From Brachionus rotundiformis (taxonomy: Eukaryota; Rotifera; Eurotatoria; Ploima; Brachionidae): DNA of 64,000 nt. The notes beneath the pieces are model-generated. The model was given only the letters and a program-made list of their open reading frames with translations. It did no database searches and was not told the origin of the DNA. The DNA lies in contig JAESIW010000020.1 of assembly GCA_016802295.1 (NCBI GenBank), positions 5,728,118 through 5,792,117 on the forward strand. The letters run 5' to 3'. This document shows positions 10,602-20,830 of the stretch, in pieces; position 1 is the first letter of the stretch; each line of letters opens with the position of its first letter. The position numbers and the translations under genes are program-made.

Positions 10602-10721
10602 AGGCCTAGAACACCCGGTATTCCCAGGCGGTCACCCATCCAAGTACTAACCGGGCTCGACGTTGCTTAACTTCGGTGATCGGACGAGAACCGGTGCATT
10701 CAACGTGATATGGTCCTAGGC
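10602..10721 (-). rRNA. 5S ribosomal RNA
   Basis: 120 nt on the minus strand, from GCCTAGGACCATATCACGTT to the 3' end pairing with the 5' end (GCCTAGG with CCTAGGC, one mismatch allowed). The internal control region AGTTAAGCAACGTCGAGCC and GTACTTGGATGGGTGACCGC matches animal 5S rRNA closely. A T-rich terminator follows (TTCTTTTTTT on the minus strand). Same sequence as the copy at 59197-59316. Confidence 0.98.
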
Positions 10722-10891
10722 ATTTTTACTTTCTTTAATTTGTAAATTTCAAAAATATCATAAAAGCTAAATTCTAGAATCATATTAATAGTAGGTTAAT
10801 GCAAATATTCTTCAAACATTTTAGAATTATTTTATACAAATATTATTTTCTTGTTTCATATTCTTCACTATAAAGTTTTAAACTTATTAAA

Positions 10892-11018
10892 AAGAAGTAT
10901 GTATCTGTTACATTTTACCAAATATTATCCAAACTATTTCGATGAAGAATGCATCGATTGAATGATGGTCTCTTAATTAGATCATCGTTTAGAATCGAGG
11001 CAGAGAAATAGTTTTTTA
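10892..11018 (+). ncRNA. Unknown stem-loop RNA-like element, type II copy B
   Basis: Same architecture as type I but diverged. The box AAGAAGTATGTATC is followed after 38-39 nt by terminal stem AAACTATTTC (10931-10940) with GAAATAGTTT (11005-11014). The inner stem is TCGATT/AATCGA and the apical hairpin GATGGTCT/AGATCATC. Compared with type I the terminal stem has C-to-T and G-to-A changes on opposite strands, which keep it paired. The GATGAAGAATG and GCAGAGAAA strands of the internal loop are kept. It ends in TTTTTT. It points away from the 5S gene, 171 bp from the 5S 5' end. Confidence 0.5.
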
Positions 11019-11105
11019 AAATCAAACTAATTTTAAATTAATTTTTTTAATTTTACTTATTCAATTATATTAGACTGAAAATTTTAATTTAGTTATTGAG
11101 AAATG

Positions 11106-11490
11106 TACCGTAATGCCTTGCCCCCTAATGCGGCACTTTAAACCAGAATTCTGGATTTTAATGCATGCATTTAACCCACTTTTTTTTCCAGATACGCTGC
11201 GACTGAAAATGCTGCAGTTAATGTCAAAATTTTGGTAAAAATGCCGCATTAAATATGTAAAAAATAATAAAAATTTTTTATTATTAATTTTAATTTTTTT
11301 TTATTTTTTAATTTTGAGTATTTTTACATATTTTTTACATATTTAATGCGGCATTTTTACCAAAATTTTGACATTAACTGCAGCATTTTCAGTCGCAGTG
11401 TATCTGGAAAAAAAAGTGGGTTAAATGCAGCATTAAAATCCAGAATTCTGGTTTAAAGTGCAATGCATTAGGGGGCAAGGCATTACGGTA
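11106..11490. mobile_element. Foldback MITE with ~155-bp inverted arms
   Basis: The left arm starts TACCGTAATGCCTTGCCCCC and the right arm ends in its reverse complement. The arms stay almost perfectly complementary for about 155 bp (for example GGTAAAAATGCCGCATTAAA) around an AT-only loop of some 70 bp. The ends lie at TA dinucleotides, as in Tc1/mariner-derived MITEs. A 9-bp word TAGTTATTG occurs just outside both ends (near 11090 and 11489), so an alternative target duplication is possible. There is no coding capacity. Confidence 0.85.
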
Positions 11491-12293
11491 GTTATTGGAT
11501 TTATTTTACAGGCTTTATTAATCTTTTCTTTTTTTTTTGAGATAGTAGCTAGACAAATATCAATAAATTTTAATTACTCAACCTTGCTTTGATTTTAAAT
11601 TTAAAAAATTTAAATATTTTAAACAAAATTAAAATACAATAAATAATTGATTTAAATGACTCAACTAGACAATATGATGTCATCTAAGTCATTTTAATCT
11701 TTTCATTTCGGGCTTCGACCATCATCCAATATATAATCCATCACGAATCCGAGAGAATCCAGAATCTTCTGAGCAGCTGCTTTTTATTACGATTTTTTCA
11801 TACATTTTATTTTTAAATAGTAAGTGAAATAAAAATTAACAATTAATCAATTATTATATCAAATGGGAATTTTTTCTTTTTAGTTAGCCAATTTTTTTAC
11901 AACATGTTAAACAATTGAGTCCATTGGAAAAAAACGGCTGTATTTTTAGATAATAAGATTTATTAAGTTTTTGAATGTAGTCGAATTTTAAAATTATGTC
12001 CTTTTCTAATCACCTTTATTTCATTTTCTCTTTTTCTCTTGATAAAATCTTCCCATTTCTGGTTAGAATTCATTTCAAATGATTTTATGTTTTGACTTAA
12101 AATTTTGCAGTTTTTCAAAAATTAGAACTCTAATATGAAAAATTTTTGATAATTTTTAAATATTTGTAATTATTAAGTCTGGTTAAATTTCAAAATGTCA
12201 AAACTTCTCCTAACCTAATATAAACATCTTTTAATATAACGAAGATTTTTACTCCAGGACAATCTTTATAAAACTGAAAAATTTTTTTTTATA
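11491..12293. other. AT-rich intergenic region, nothing recognised
   Basis: No supported gene or structured element between the foldback MITE and the Mutator-like element. Confidence 0.4.
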
Positions 12294-12302
12294 TTAATTA
12301 AT

Positions 12303-13170
12303 GGGAGGTATTTAATCGATCTCTAAAATTACTTAATCGATCACTAATATTTTTCTATCTCTTATTTTACTAAATACCCTTAACTTATATTTATTAATCT
12401 GTCTCCTAAATTAAATAAAACAGCAACTAATTTTACTTAAAGTATCTCTTATTTTTTTTTATTAAATTGATTTAAAAAAAGAAGAATCATAAAAAATTTC
12501 AAATAAATTCAAATAAAATAATATCTTATAAGTTTTTTCTTGGTCTACCTCTACCTCTCTTTACTTTTATAAAATAAATAAATTGCAGCTGCGCATTGAG
12601 GTCCTTTTCTCTTAACTAGGTTGCATCGATAATCAATTATTAAACCGGCGTCAGTTTCACTACTTTTCAGAGAAGACCAAATCTTATCATTATCTAACCA
12701 GTCTTTGGATGCTTCTTGATCGTGGAATATTCTCTCATATATCCAGTTCTTCCTGGTTCTTTTTTTTTATTGGATTCTTGAACCTCGTCTTCAGATTCTG
12801 ATTCAGAAGTTATATAGTCATTAACTTCTCGATACTCACTATCAGACATTTCAATACTTTGATAAAACTTAGACCACATTAGATCATCTTTAAATAAGCA
12901 CAAAAAAAAAACTCTCACAGGAGATAATTAAATTAAATCAAGAGATAATTTCAATTGTTCATTAATTGCTTAAGAGTATATTCATCATAATCATACTCAT
13001 CTTATGTAAATTTAGTGACAAAAAAACTCAGGATACATAAATATTTATAATTAGAGATAGTTAATTAATCAAATTAATCGAAAAAATAATATTATAGATA
13101 GAAAAAATAAAATAATATATTTTATTAAGTGATCGTTTAAGTAATGTAAGAGATCGATTAATAATACCCC
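12303..13170. mobile_element. Mutator-like (MULE) transposon remnant with 9-bp target duplication
   Basis: The left end GGGAGGTATTTAATCGATCT and the reverse complement of the right end, GGGGTATTATTAATCGATCT, form terminal inverted repeats. These extend through TCT..A.ATTACTTAA.CGATCACT, about 45 bp with a few mismatches. The 9-bp TTAATTAAT stands immediately outside both ends (12294-12302 and 13171-13179). A 9-bp target duplication with long TIRs is the hallmark of Mutator-like elements. The 868-bp interior carries one broken ORF and no transposase catalytic domain, so the copy is non-autonomous. Confidence 0.85.
12545..12852 (-). pseudogene. Frameshifted N-terminal fragment of a MULE-type protein
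   Basis: Inside the transposon, the minus strand encodes MSDSEYREVNDYITSESESE (from about 12850) and continues to KKHPKTG and a stop. The neighbouring frame then reads DWLDNDKIWSSLKS and GLIIDYRCNLVKRKGPQC with AAAIYLFYKSKER. The YRCN..K.RGPQC..A.YLL pattern is, from memory, typical of the zinc-binding N-terminal domain of MULE-related proteins in animals. The frame change and the lack of a DDE domain make this a dead fragment. Confidence 0.55.
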
Positions 13171-13353
13171 TTAATTAATCATTGTGATATAATTGATTTT
13201 TTAAGTCAATAAAGTCAAATAGTTTGATTAAACAAACGAGAAAAAAACAGTTTTATTTAATAAATTAAATTATATTATTTATCATGTATTTACAAATTTT
13301 ATTTTTTGTTTAAATTTAAGGCAGATAAAACTATTTTTTATATGATGATTAAA

Positions 13354-14731
13354 TTAGCTAACCATAAATCTAAGTTTATTATTAAGCTCTCTTTCTTTTT
13401 CAAGCAGGCCATTTGTATAGCTTTTGTAAGCTTCAAATTGCTTTTTGAAATTAGATTAAATTTTTAATTTACGAATTAATTAAGCTTTTTTTACCTTTTG
13501 AAGATCAGAATATCGTTTATTTGCTTCATCTAACTCTTGGTGTAAAAAGTCTTTGTCATACATTTCTTTAATTTTTCTAGAAATTTTGATTTATAATTGA
13601 TGAAGTGATCATTTTTAAAAAACCTACTTAATTTCTTGTTGTAAAATTTTGTAATTTTTTTCAAGTTGTTGGTGATTTTCGTTGAGGCTTTTTTTTTCAT
13701 GCTTTAAATTTTCACATAAATTTGTCAATTCAGTATTGCGCTTTACAAGTACTTCCATATCTTTGGAACTTTTTTCCCCGAAGTCTTTCGATTCTTTGTT
13801 TAATTTTTGGAAATTTTCCATCAGTTCTATGGATAAAATAAAAAAATGTAAAAATAAAACAAGCAACAATTCCCCAGCTAAACTAAAGCTTTGAAAGCAT
13901 AAAAATAAATAAATTGACAAAAGGCATCTTATGCTCAAATTTTTCTTTTAATAAATACATGCTTAAAATCTTTAAATTCATAAAATTTTAAAAAAAAATT
14001 ACTTTATTCCTACTCTCTAAACTAATTTTTTAAAATTATCTAGAAAAATAAAAACCTTTATTTTTTCGATCAAGCTCGCTGTTGTTTTGAACCAAATTAA
14101 GTATTTCTCGGTCCTTTTGCTCTGATTTGATTATCTCTTCTTTCAATTTAGTAACAAAATTTTCATTTTCTCCTTTTAAATTTTCCAATTTGAGTTCATA
14201 ATCTTTGCACAAATGGTCCAAACGCTTTATCTTGTCATTTAAAGATGATTTTTCTAATTCAAAAACTTCCTCATCTGGTAAATGCTTCATTTTTTCCAAC
14301 AATTGAACATACTTTATAGTTATATCGGCATTTTTTGTTTTATATTCATCTTTAATCTTGATCAATTCTTGATGATTATTAGACAAATAGTCAAACTTGT
14401 CCAACAAAGATTTATATTTTTGATCAAATTTATCAACTTCTGCTTGTAGTTCGTCTTTTTGGTCCGAAAGATCCTGGTTTACTTTTTCCAAAGAAGCATT
14501 TTTTCGTATGTAATCATCTCCCCGCTGCTTTAGAATCATTATTAAGCGAGATTGCTCCTCAACTCTTGATTTTAGCATACCTAGCTCTGTTTTCTCATCA
14601 TGAGACAGATTTTTTAAATTTTTTAAAGACTCCTCAAATTCGCTTCTATTAGATAAATTTATTTCGTCTATGTCCAATTTAGATTTTTCTATAAATTCTC
14701 TCAAATTTTTAGGATTTCGATTTGATGTCAT
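13354..14731 (-). CDS. CCDC89: Coiled-coil protein, CCDC89-like
   Basis: Four exons (14731-14056, 13826-13628, 13576-13495, 13440-13354) with consistent phases give 347 residues, almost entirely heptad-like coiled coil rich in Glu, Lys, Leu and Asn. The block DEKTELGMLKSRVEEQSRLI with MILKQRGDDYI, and later NHQELIKIKDEYK, resemble what I remember of vertebrate CCDC89 (about 374 residues). In that protein EKTE..LL.SRLDEQSRLI..LKQRADE and ANHEEMIRFKDEHK occur in the same order. The C-terminus QFEAYKSYTNGLLEKERELN also fits. CCDC89 is expressed in testis and its molecular role is poorly known. Coiled coils can mislead, so the name is tentative while the gene model is sound. Confidence 0.6.
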
Positions 14732-14903
14732 TGTATTGCCCTGATCTAAATTTGTGAAAAATTTTATCAGAAATAAAATTAGGATTAATAATCAATCAAG
14801 TTTAAAACCTTATATATTTTTAAATAGGAAAAAATTTAGCTATTTAAATGACGTTTTTAGTCGTCATTTTTTAAGATAAAAAAAGATTTTATTATTCAAT
14901 TTA

Positions 14904-16472
14904 TCAATTTTTTATTAACCATTTGCTAGTCTGGCAAATATGTTGGTCATTGCAGAAACAATTAAAAGTTGTCCAAGAGCTAAAGCCGAGGATTTCTCTT
15001 TCTTCTTGAATTCTTAATGAAAATGTTGATCCACTGGTGCCAATAAAAAAATAACCGTGGGCACATATTATTTGATCTATTATCGAAATCCCTCCATCTT
15101 TGAATGTCTCGACATCTTTTTTATCAGGGATGTATTTAAAAACATAAAAATTTTTTAAACAATCTTTAATTTCTTCAATTTCTATTCAAACAAAATAAAA
15201 ATTAGAACTTGATATTAAATCCTTGATACAAATTACCAAATTGAGTTCCATCGGTAGATAAGAAAACTTTTCTTAGGTCTAATTTATTAAGCATCATGAT
15301 AATTTGACCACATATATGTTTAATAGGAACACTTTGTCTATACCTAACAAAATCTCCTCTTCTCAGATGAACGGCTAAATAATTAGTATTTCCTTCATCA
15401 ATTTTTAATGAATTTATAAAATCAATTGCTTTTTCAAGCAAAGCGCTTGAATATTTCATGCTTTTTCTACTCTTAAAATTAATTAATATTTAATAAAAAT
15501 TGGACTGCAGTCACTCTTCCTCTTTTACTTTCCAATATTCTGTTTGACCATAATCTTCATGAAGCATTACTTCGGCTCGGTCAATCATCAAAGATCTTTT
15601 AATAAAATTGAAAAAAATTCCATATATAACAAATTTAAAATACTTTATATCGTTTTCTTTAAACAACTTAATCAAAGTTTCAGCTAAATAAATATTTGAT
15701 CCTCTAAATTTCATTTTGTGACATCTTTTCGCTCTTATTGTATCTGAATAACCCCAAAAACTTCCATGAATAAAATCATTTTTCTTTCAATAAGACTATT
15801 TAGTTAAAAAAATTAAATCTTAAGCTTAAAATTTTACTTTATAATAACCAGTTTGGTCACAATTTTTTAAAATTGATATTTTATTAAATTCTTCATTGTT
15901 TAGATTTTCAAAATCATTTTCCAAAAAAAAAATTTGATCAATATTAATCAACTCACTGTTACCTTAAATTAATTAATTTTGCCCATGGAGGAAGAATTTT
16001 ATTTTATTATTTACTTTTTAAAAGACCAGAGAGTTCAATGACCGGGATGTACTCGTTTAGAGAATTAACTTCGAAAAAATTCCCCCAATCAAGCTTAGAT
16101 TGTTCAATGTGCTTGTTTGTCCAGTGTATTAAATTGTTCCAAGGAGGAAGCACCAGTTTTAGTCTCAATTCCGCATTCTGTTCATTTATTCTATTTACTA
16201 AATTTGAGACCCGAACATAAACGTCCCTACGCAAATTTAATCCCTCAACGTGGTTAACATCATAGAATAACAAAATTTCTTTCGGTTTCACACAAACTTC
16301 TTCTATTTCGCTGCACCAATGTTCTTTTGGTTGGAAAAATATATTTTTTTCGTAATATTTAGTTTGAAATTAATATACCTGGTTCTAAATTTTTTACTTG
16401 GTTGCTAACCGCTTCAAAAAGAATGGAACATAATATTATCAAGCTTATATAATTTAGCGAAATTATTAACAT
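14904..16472 (-). CDS. POFUT2: GDP-fucose protein O-fucosyltransferase 2
   Basis: ER enzyme that puts O-fucose on thrombospondin type 1 repeats. Six exons (16472-16379, 16323-16015, 15962-15838, 15783-15529, 15471-15237, 15181-14904), all in phase, give 431 residues; the human protein has 429. Exon 1 encodes a hydrophobic signal peptide (MLIISLNYISLIILCSILF). Conserved blocks follow: ILLFYDVNHVEGLNLRRDVY with VR, LVLPPW, the RAEVMLHEDYG.TEYW segment and the fucosyltransferase motif YLAVHLRRGDF. VFLSTDG, GGISIIDQIICAH and FFIGTSGSTFS.RI.EERE come next. HLRR.DF and the TS-STFS region are the GDP-fucose-binding signatures. It ends after NCFCNDQHIC, in the position of the family's Cys-containing tail. 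Confidence 0.95.
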
Positions 16473-17199
16473 AATATTAATTTAATTTAAATTTTGAGTT
16501 ATTTTGTATTTTTACATTTAAATTGTTTATTGAAAAAAAATAATATTTGTATTTTTATATGTATATTTAATATTCAATTAATTCAAATATAGGAATGCTA
16601 AAAATTATGTCTGTAAACTAAATTCTAAGTTTTCTAGAAAAATTTCGATATCAATTCAATATCTTTATTAAAAATTTTGTTTTTTAGTTATAAATTCAAT
16701 TTTTTTTAAACACTCATTAGAATTTTTTTTGAAATAAATAATATTTAATAAAACCAGAAAAAATAAAATATTAAGTTATTTTGCAAAAATTTTATCTAAG
16801 TTTTAATTTAGTCATATATTCAATGTAATTTAAAAATTTCTTCTATTTTTTCATTTTTTTGACACATAAAGACAAACTGTCAAGATTTAATTTTGAAAAA
16901 AAAAAATTCAAATAAAAATTTTTAAAAGGAGATTAGCAATTTTCTTAGACTTTTTAACAATAAAATATATTAATTTGAATTGAAATTAACAAAAATCATT
17001 TATTAGACTTAAATTTTTTATTTGTATTGTATTTTACTTTTACATTTTATAATTTTTACTTCATCGATAGAATTGCCCAAATTATTACTGGTTACAAGAT
17101 TTAATAATTTGTATGAAACTTAAACGAACTAAAAGCTTTAAAAATTGTTCTAAACCACTTTTTTAAGATGTTTTATTTTTCTTAATGGTTTTATTATGA
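16473..17199. other. AT-rich intergenic region, nothing recognised
   Basis: Upstream region of POFUT2. No open frame or structured element recognised. Confidence 0.4.
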
Positions 17200-17545
17200 T
17201 CATGATTTGTTCGACAAGTTAATGTTCTGTCAACAGTCTACCCTTGGTTATTTGTATCAATAACCTGTCAGAAAGATCAAAAGAAATGGACGACTGCATA
17301 ATATTTTACCTTTTAAAGAGTAACAAAAAAGAACCACTCTCAAAAGTTGACAAAGACCTTGCATATAAAGATCTTTGTTGATGGCTAGGATAAACAGAGT
17401 ACTCGAAATGTTTTCTTAATTCAAAGTACAATTTTTTTATTAATTTAGTTACTAAAGATTGGAACAAATTAACAAATGAAGTTATAGAATCTAAATTGAT
17501 CATAACATTTCATTTAAAAAAATAGATAGACTTATTAAATTTATA
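17200..17545 (+). pseudogene. Decayed non-LTR retrotransposon C-terminal tail
   Basis: The plus strand reads HSQKLTKTLHIKIF (about 17337-17378) and then, in another frame, NSKYNFFINLVTKDWNKLTN with EVIESKLIITFHLKK ending near 17523. The pattern (R-HS-KL-K, FF-NRV-NDWN-LP-EVV-A-S---FK-RLD) is the 3' end of a CR1/jockey-like ORF, the same family as the remnant near 1.6-2.0 kb. Stops and frame changes mean it is dead. An open frame on the opposite strand here is a shadow. Confidence 0.65.
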
Positions 17546-17780
17546 TGCATTCTTTATTATTTATGAATTCTTGTTATAAATTTTTAATTTTGAAAAAAAA
17601 TAAAACTTTTGTTTAAAATAAACAATTTGACAATTTAAATTTTATGTGTCTTTTTAAGATTGTTATAACTTAATACAAGTATAAATCTAGTTACTATGGT
17701 AACCTGAATTTAGTTAAAAAATCTAATTTTAAATTAGACCATAAAGAAACTAACAAAAAACTGTTTATTTTCGATTCAAA

Positions 17781-20700
17781 ATGTCCAAAACCCAAGCGGA
17801 AACTGTTATTAAAAACATTATTAGAGAAATTATTCAAGAATGTACCACCAGAGGTCAAATAGTTTCAGAGACATTAGTCGCTTTTATTGTAAAATTGAAC
17901 TATAACAATTTATAAATTAAACTTAAATAAATAAAGGTAAAAGCAGTAGTTCTTGATCCCGATAACCAGTTTCACGTTGATAGACAGCTAACCAAAGATG
18001 ACGTTCAAAAACTTATCAAAGTATAAATATAACTTATTGTAAAATAAAAAATTGATAGTTAAAATAAAGCTCTGTGTCGATCGGCTTCTGGACGTGCGTT
18101 CTCCATCTCTTGACACAATTAAAATGCAAGTGTACTTTGATATGAACTATACCACAAGATGTACGTACCATTTTTATGGAAATAATTTAAGCAAAATTTT
18201 AGATAATTTTGTTTTCTAGCCGAATTTTTGGAAGAGCATAGAAGAGTTTTGGAGTCACGCTTGCAGCCCGTAATCAGAGAGATTACGGACTCAAGAGCAA
18301 AAACAAAAGAGGATCTGGAAACTTTGTACAGAAAAATTGTTTCAGCAATCTTACTACGCTCTGGTCTAGGTAGCCCAACTGATATATCAGTGGTTCGTGA
18401 AGCCACAGGTTGACTCAAATAATAAAAATCTTAATCAATATTTTTAGTTTTTCTAAATAATTTTTTTGCTAGCTGCTCTTCAAAGTGTTTTTCCTCCAAT
18501 TGAACTTGGAACTTTTATGTCCATGAGTAAACGTGACAAAGAAAAACAGCTTGTAGAGCTTAGTTTAATAGTAACTGGAATTAGACTTTTTAACAAAGAG
18601 TGTGGAAAAGGAGGCGAAGGAATAGATGATTGTTAGGAAATTTTAATTACAAAGATAAATTAGAAATAATTTTTGTTTTAAAGTACCAGCCATTCTTAAT
18701 CAGGCGATTCCGGCCACAACAGAAGAAGTAGACAAAGTAATTGAACATACGGTAAGATCAGCATACAAATACACATGTAATTAGAATTTTATAAAAGCAA
18801 AAATTATTTATTTAAATAATTTCAAATAGCCATTCTTGAAAATAATAATTCCCAAATGTTTGGCTCTTATAAGCGCAAACTTTTATCCGATGCGCTGGTC
18901 AATGTTAGACAGCATGAAATTTGCCTCAAGACAATTTTAAATGATATAATTATCTGTGCCAAAAATGTAGAACACTTACAGGTCCAGCTTGGCCAACGAC
19001 TCGATAACTTAAAAAATACCATTCAATCAAAAAATGCTATACCAACTGCTCAAGTTTATGTATATAATTTTATTTAATTTCATATTTTTTCAAATTAAAA
19101 ATTTTGTTTTTAGCCCCAATTTATTCAATTAGCGAATATATGGATAGGCTTCCAGGACGAGCTGGTCTTAATAAGCGTTCTTAGCAATGTGTTATACAAT
19201 TTAGAACCATTTGCCATGGTATTGTATTTAAATTATTTTTAAAGGATATTTAATAGTTATATTTAGAACCATAGACAAATATTTACAGACGAATTCCTAC
19301 AACCTTATCTAAACCAGATCAAATTGGTGAAAACAGACGCAGATAGGGTCAAAGAAGTAGACAATGAAAGAATAAACCCAAATGATTTCGAAAATTTAGA
19401 CTGGCTCTTTCCGGAAACGACTCTTAATTTTGAAAAATTAACTTTGGCATTCAAAGGCTTCTGTGCTCATGCTTTGAGCAAAAATGATTTTTTGTTATTA
19501 CCAGCAAATTCAAATATTGGAGTTTTGCAGTATAATAACAGCTTTTATGTCTTTTCTTCCAAAAAATCGGCAACCGAGTTTGCGCGCAATGTTTCCCAGT
19601 ATTTTAAAATATCTTTAAATCACCTTGATTGATTAATTAATAACTTGTAGGCACCTAAACCAAATAGTTAATACGGCCAAGCGGAATCCAGAACTTATCC
19701 AACTGCTTGAAATGCACAACCAATTTAAGTCTATTTCCCAATATGGAGATGTAATGCATTTTGTTTTTTTTTTTGAATGAAATGAGAGATAATTTTTTTT
19801 CCAAGAGTAAATTGATTCAAAAGCCGGTTATAAAAACAGACATGGAAACTCAAACTGATACCCATATTTTAGATTACAATATAGTCAAAACTTATGAATG
19901 GAATGAATGGGAATTGAGAAGAAAAGCTCTTAAGATGGTAAAATTTTTTTGAGTTATTATTTAGCATGTTGAGCTGATCATGTAATGATTCGATTATCCG
20001 TCAAGATGCCAGAAGGTCGATGGTTCGATTCCTTCTGGGTGCAAAAAAAATGACGGATGAGAAGGACTACCACTACTTCAAAAGTTCTTCTGCAAGTGCG
20101 TATGGCTAAATGCCCGACCACCCATGAAAATATGCTCAATTAAGACCCTATGGTCCACAAGGACCGCATAAAAAAATTTATCTATAATACAAAAATTTTC
20201 TTTTCCAGACAAACTTAAGGAACAAAGTTACACATTCGGTTCAAACAGACTTCAGTAATTACAGAAGAGAAAATGTAACTCAAACTTGGTTGCCAAAGTA
20301 AGACTTTATTTTTTGAGTGTAGGGTATGTAGAGTAGCAGTCATTTAAAATGTAGGAAATGTAGGCTTATTGAGTTTCTATATGAATTCAAATTAATCAGA
20401 AAACTTGTGACTTTAATTACGTTTTAATATTTATAAAATATCTAATTAAGTAATAATAAATTTATCTCTATTTAAAAATGATAAATTAGTTAAAATTTTG
20501 TTTCGCAGAAATTAGATATTTTTGTAATAAAAAATAAAAGATAAATTGATTTCATGATTACATTTGATGATTGCAAAAAAGCTAATAAATATGTTTAGAT
20601 TAAACTAAAATTTGGATCATGAATAAATCATTTTGTTAAAAATTAGAATTTTAATATTTTTAATTTAAAGAGACAAAGGAGCTCAGACTAAAACAGATAA

Positions 20701-20830
20701 CTATTCAAATGTACCACAGCCAAAGGTATATTTGTCAGGCCTGAGAGGAGTTGGCCGAAATTCAGATGGATCATACAATTCAACTCAAATGCAGAAAATA
20801 GACCTCACTCTAGATGTTGATCAAAAATGA
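17781..20830 (+). CDS. CFAP206: Cilia- and flagella-associated protein 206
   Basis: Axonemal protein of the radial spoke 2 base in motile cilia. Thirteen exons (17781-17888, 17937-18020, 18070-18160, 18220-18408, 18473-18631, 18684-18776, 18830-19059, 19114-19218, 19267-19598, 19651-19750, 19806-19937, 20209-20297, 20671-20830) join in phase to 623 residues; the human protein has 622. Similarity runs end to end: TQAETVIKNIIREI, VVLDPDNQFHVDR, SLDTIKMQVYFDMNYTTRSE, LRSGLGSPTDISVVREATAA, IVTGIRLFNKECGKGGEGID, VKTDADR, DWLFPETTLNF, NPELIQLLEMH, TQTDTHIL, YEWNEWELRRKA, THSVQTDFS and YLSGLRG near the end. Most introns are under 60 bp. Intron 11 carries a SINE-like insert and intron 12 is 373 bp. 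Confidence 0.97.
19963..20176 (+). mobile_element. tRNA-derived SINE-like insertion in CFAP206 intron 11
   Basis: The intron contains a perfect Pol III B box GGTTCGATTCC (about 20021-20031) inside a T-arm-like hairpin: CAGAAGG and CCTTCTG flank it, followed by GGTGCA. An A-box-like stretch lies upstream (TGAGCTGATCATGTAATG). The 3' part is higher in GC than the surrounding intron and ends in an A-run (ACCGCATAAAAAAA). Composition and layout fit a tRNA-related SINE. The 5' half does not fold as a tRNA, so it is not a functional tRNA gene. No second copy is visible in the window. Confidence 0.5.

Noticed and set aside
10931..11014. Type II GATGAAGAATGCA resembling 5.8S rRNA (CGATGAAGAACGCAGC)
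   Set aside because: Similarity is limited to about a dozen bases and the rest of 5.8S is absent; treated as chance.
17306..17503. Minus-strand 65-codon frame
   Set aside because: Shadow of the plus-strand retrotransposon remnant (VTKDWNKLTNEVIES).
19599..19650. Readthrough extension of CFAP206 exon 9 to a stop
   Set aside because: Splicing at TCCCA|GTATTT to the G|CACCTA acceptor restores exact length and similarity to the vertebrate protein; the extension does not.
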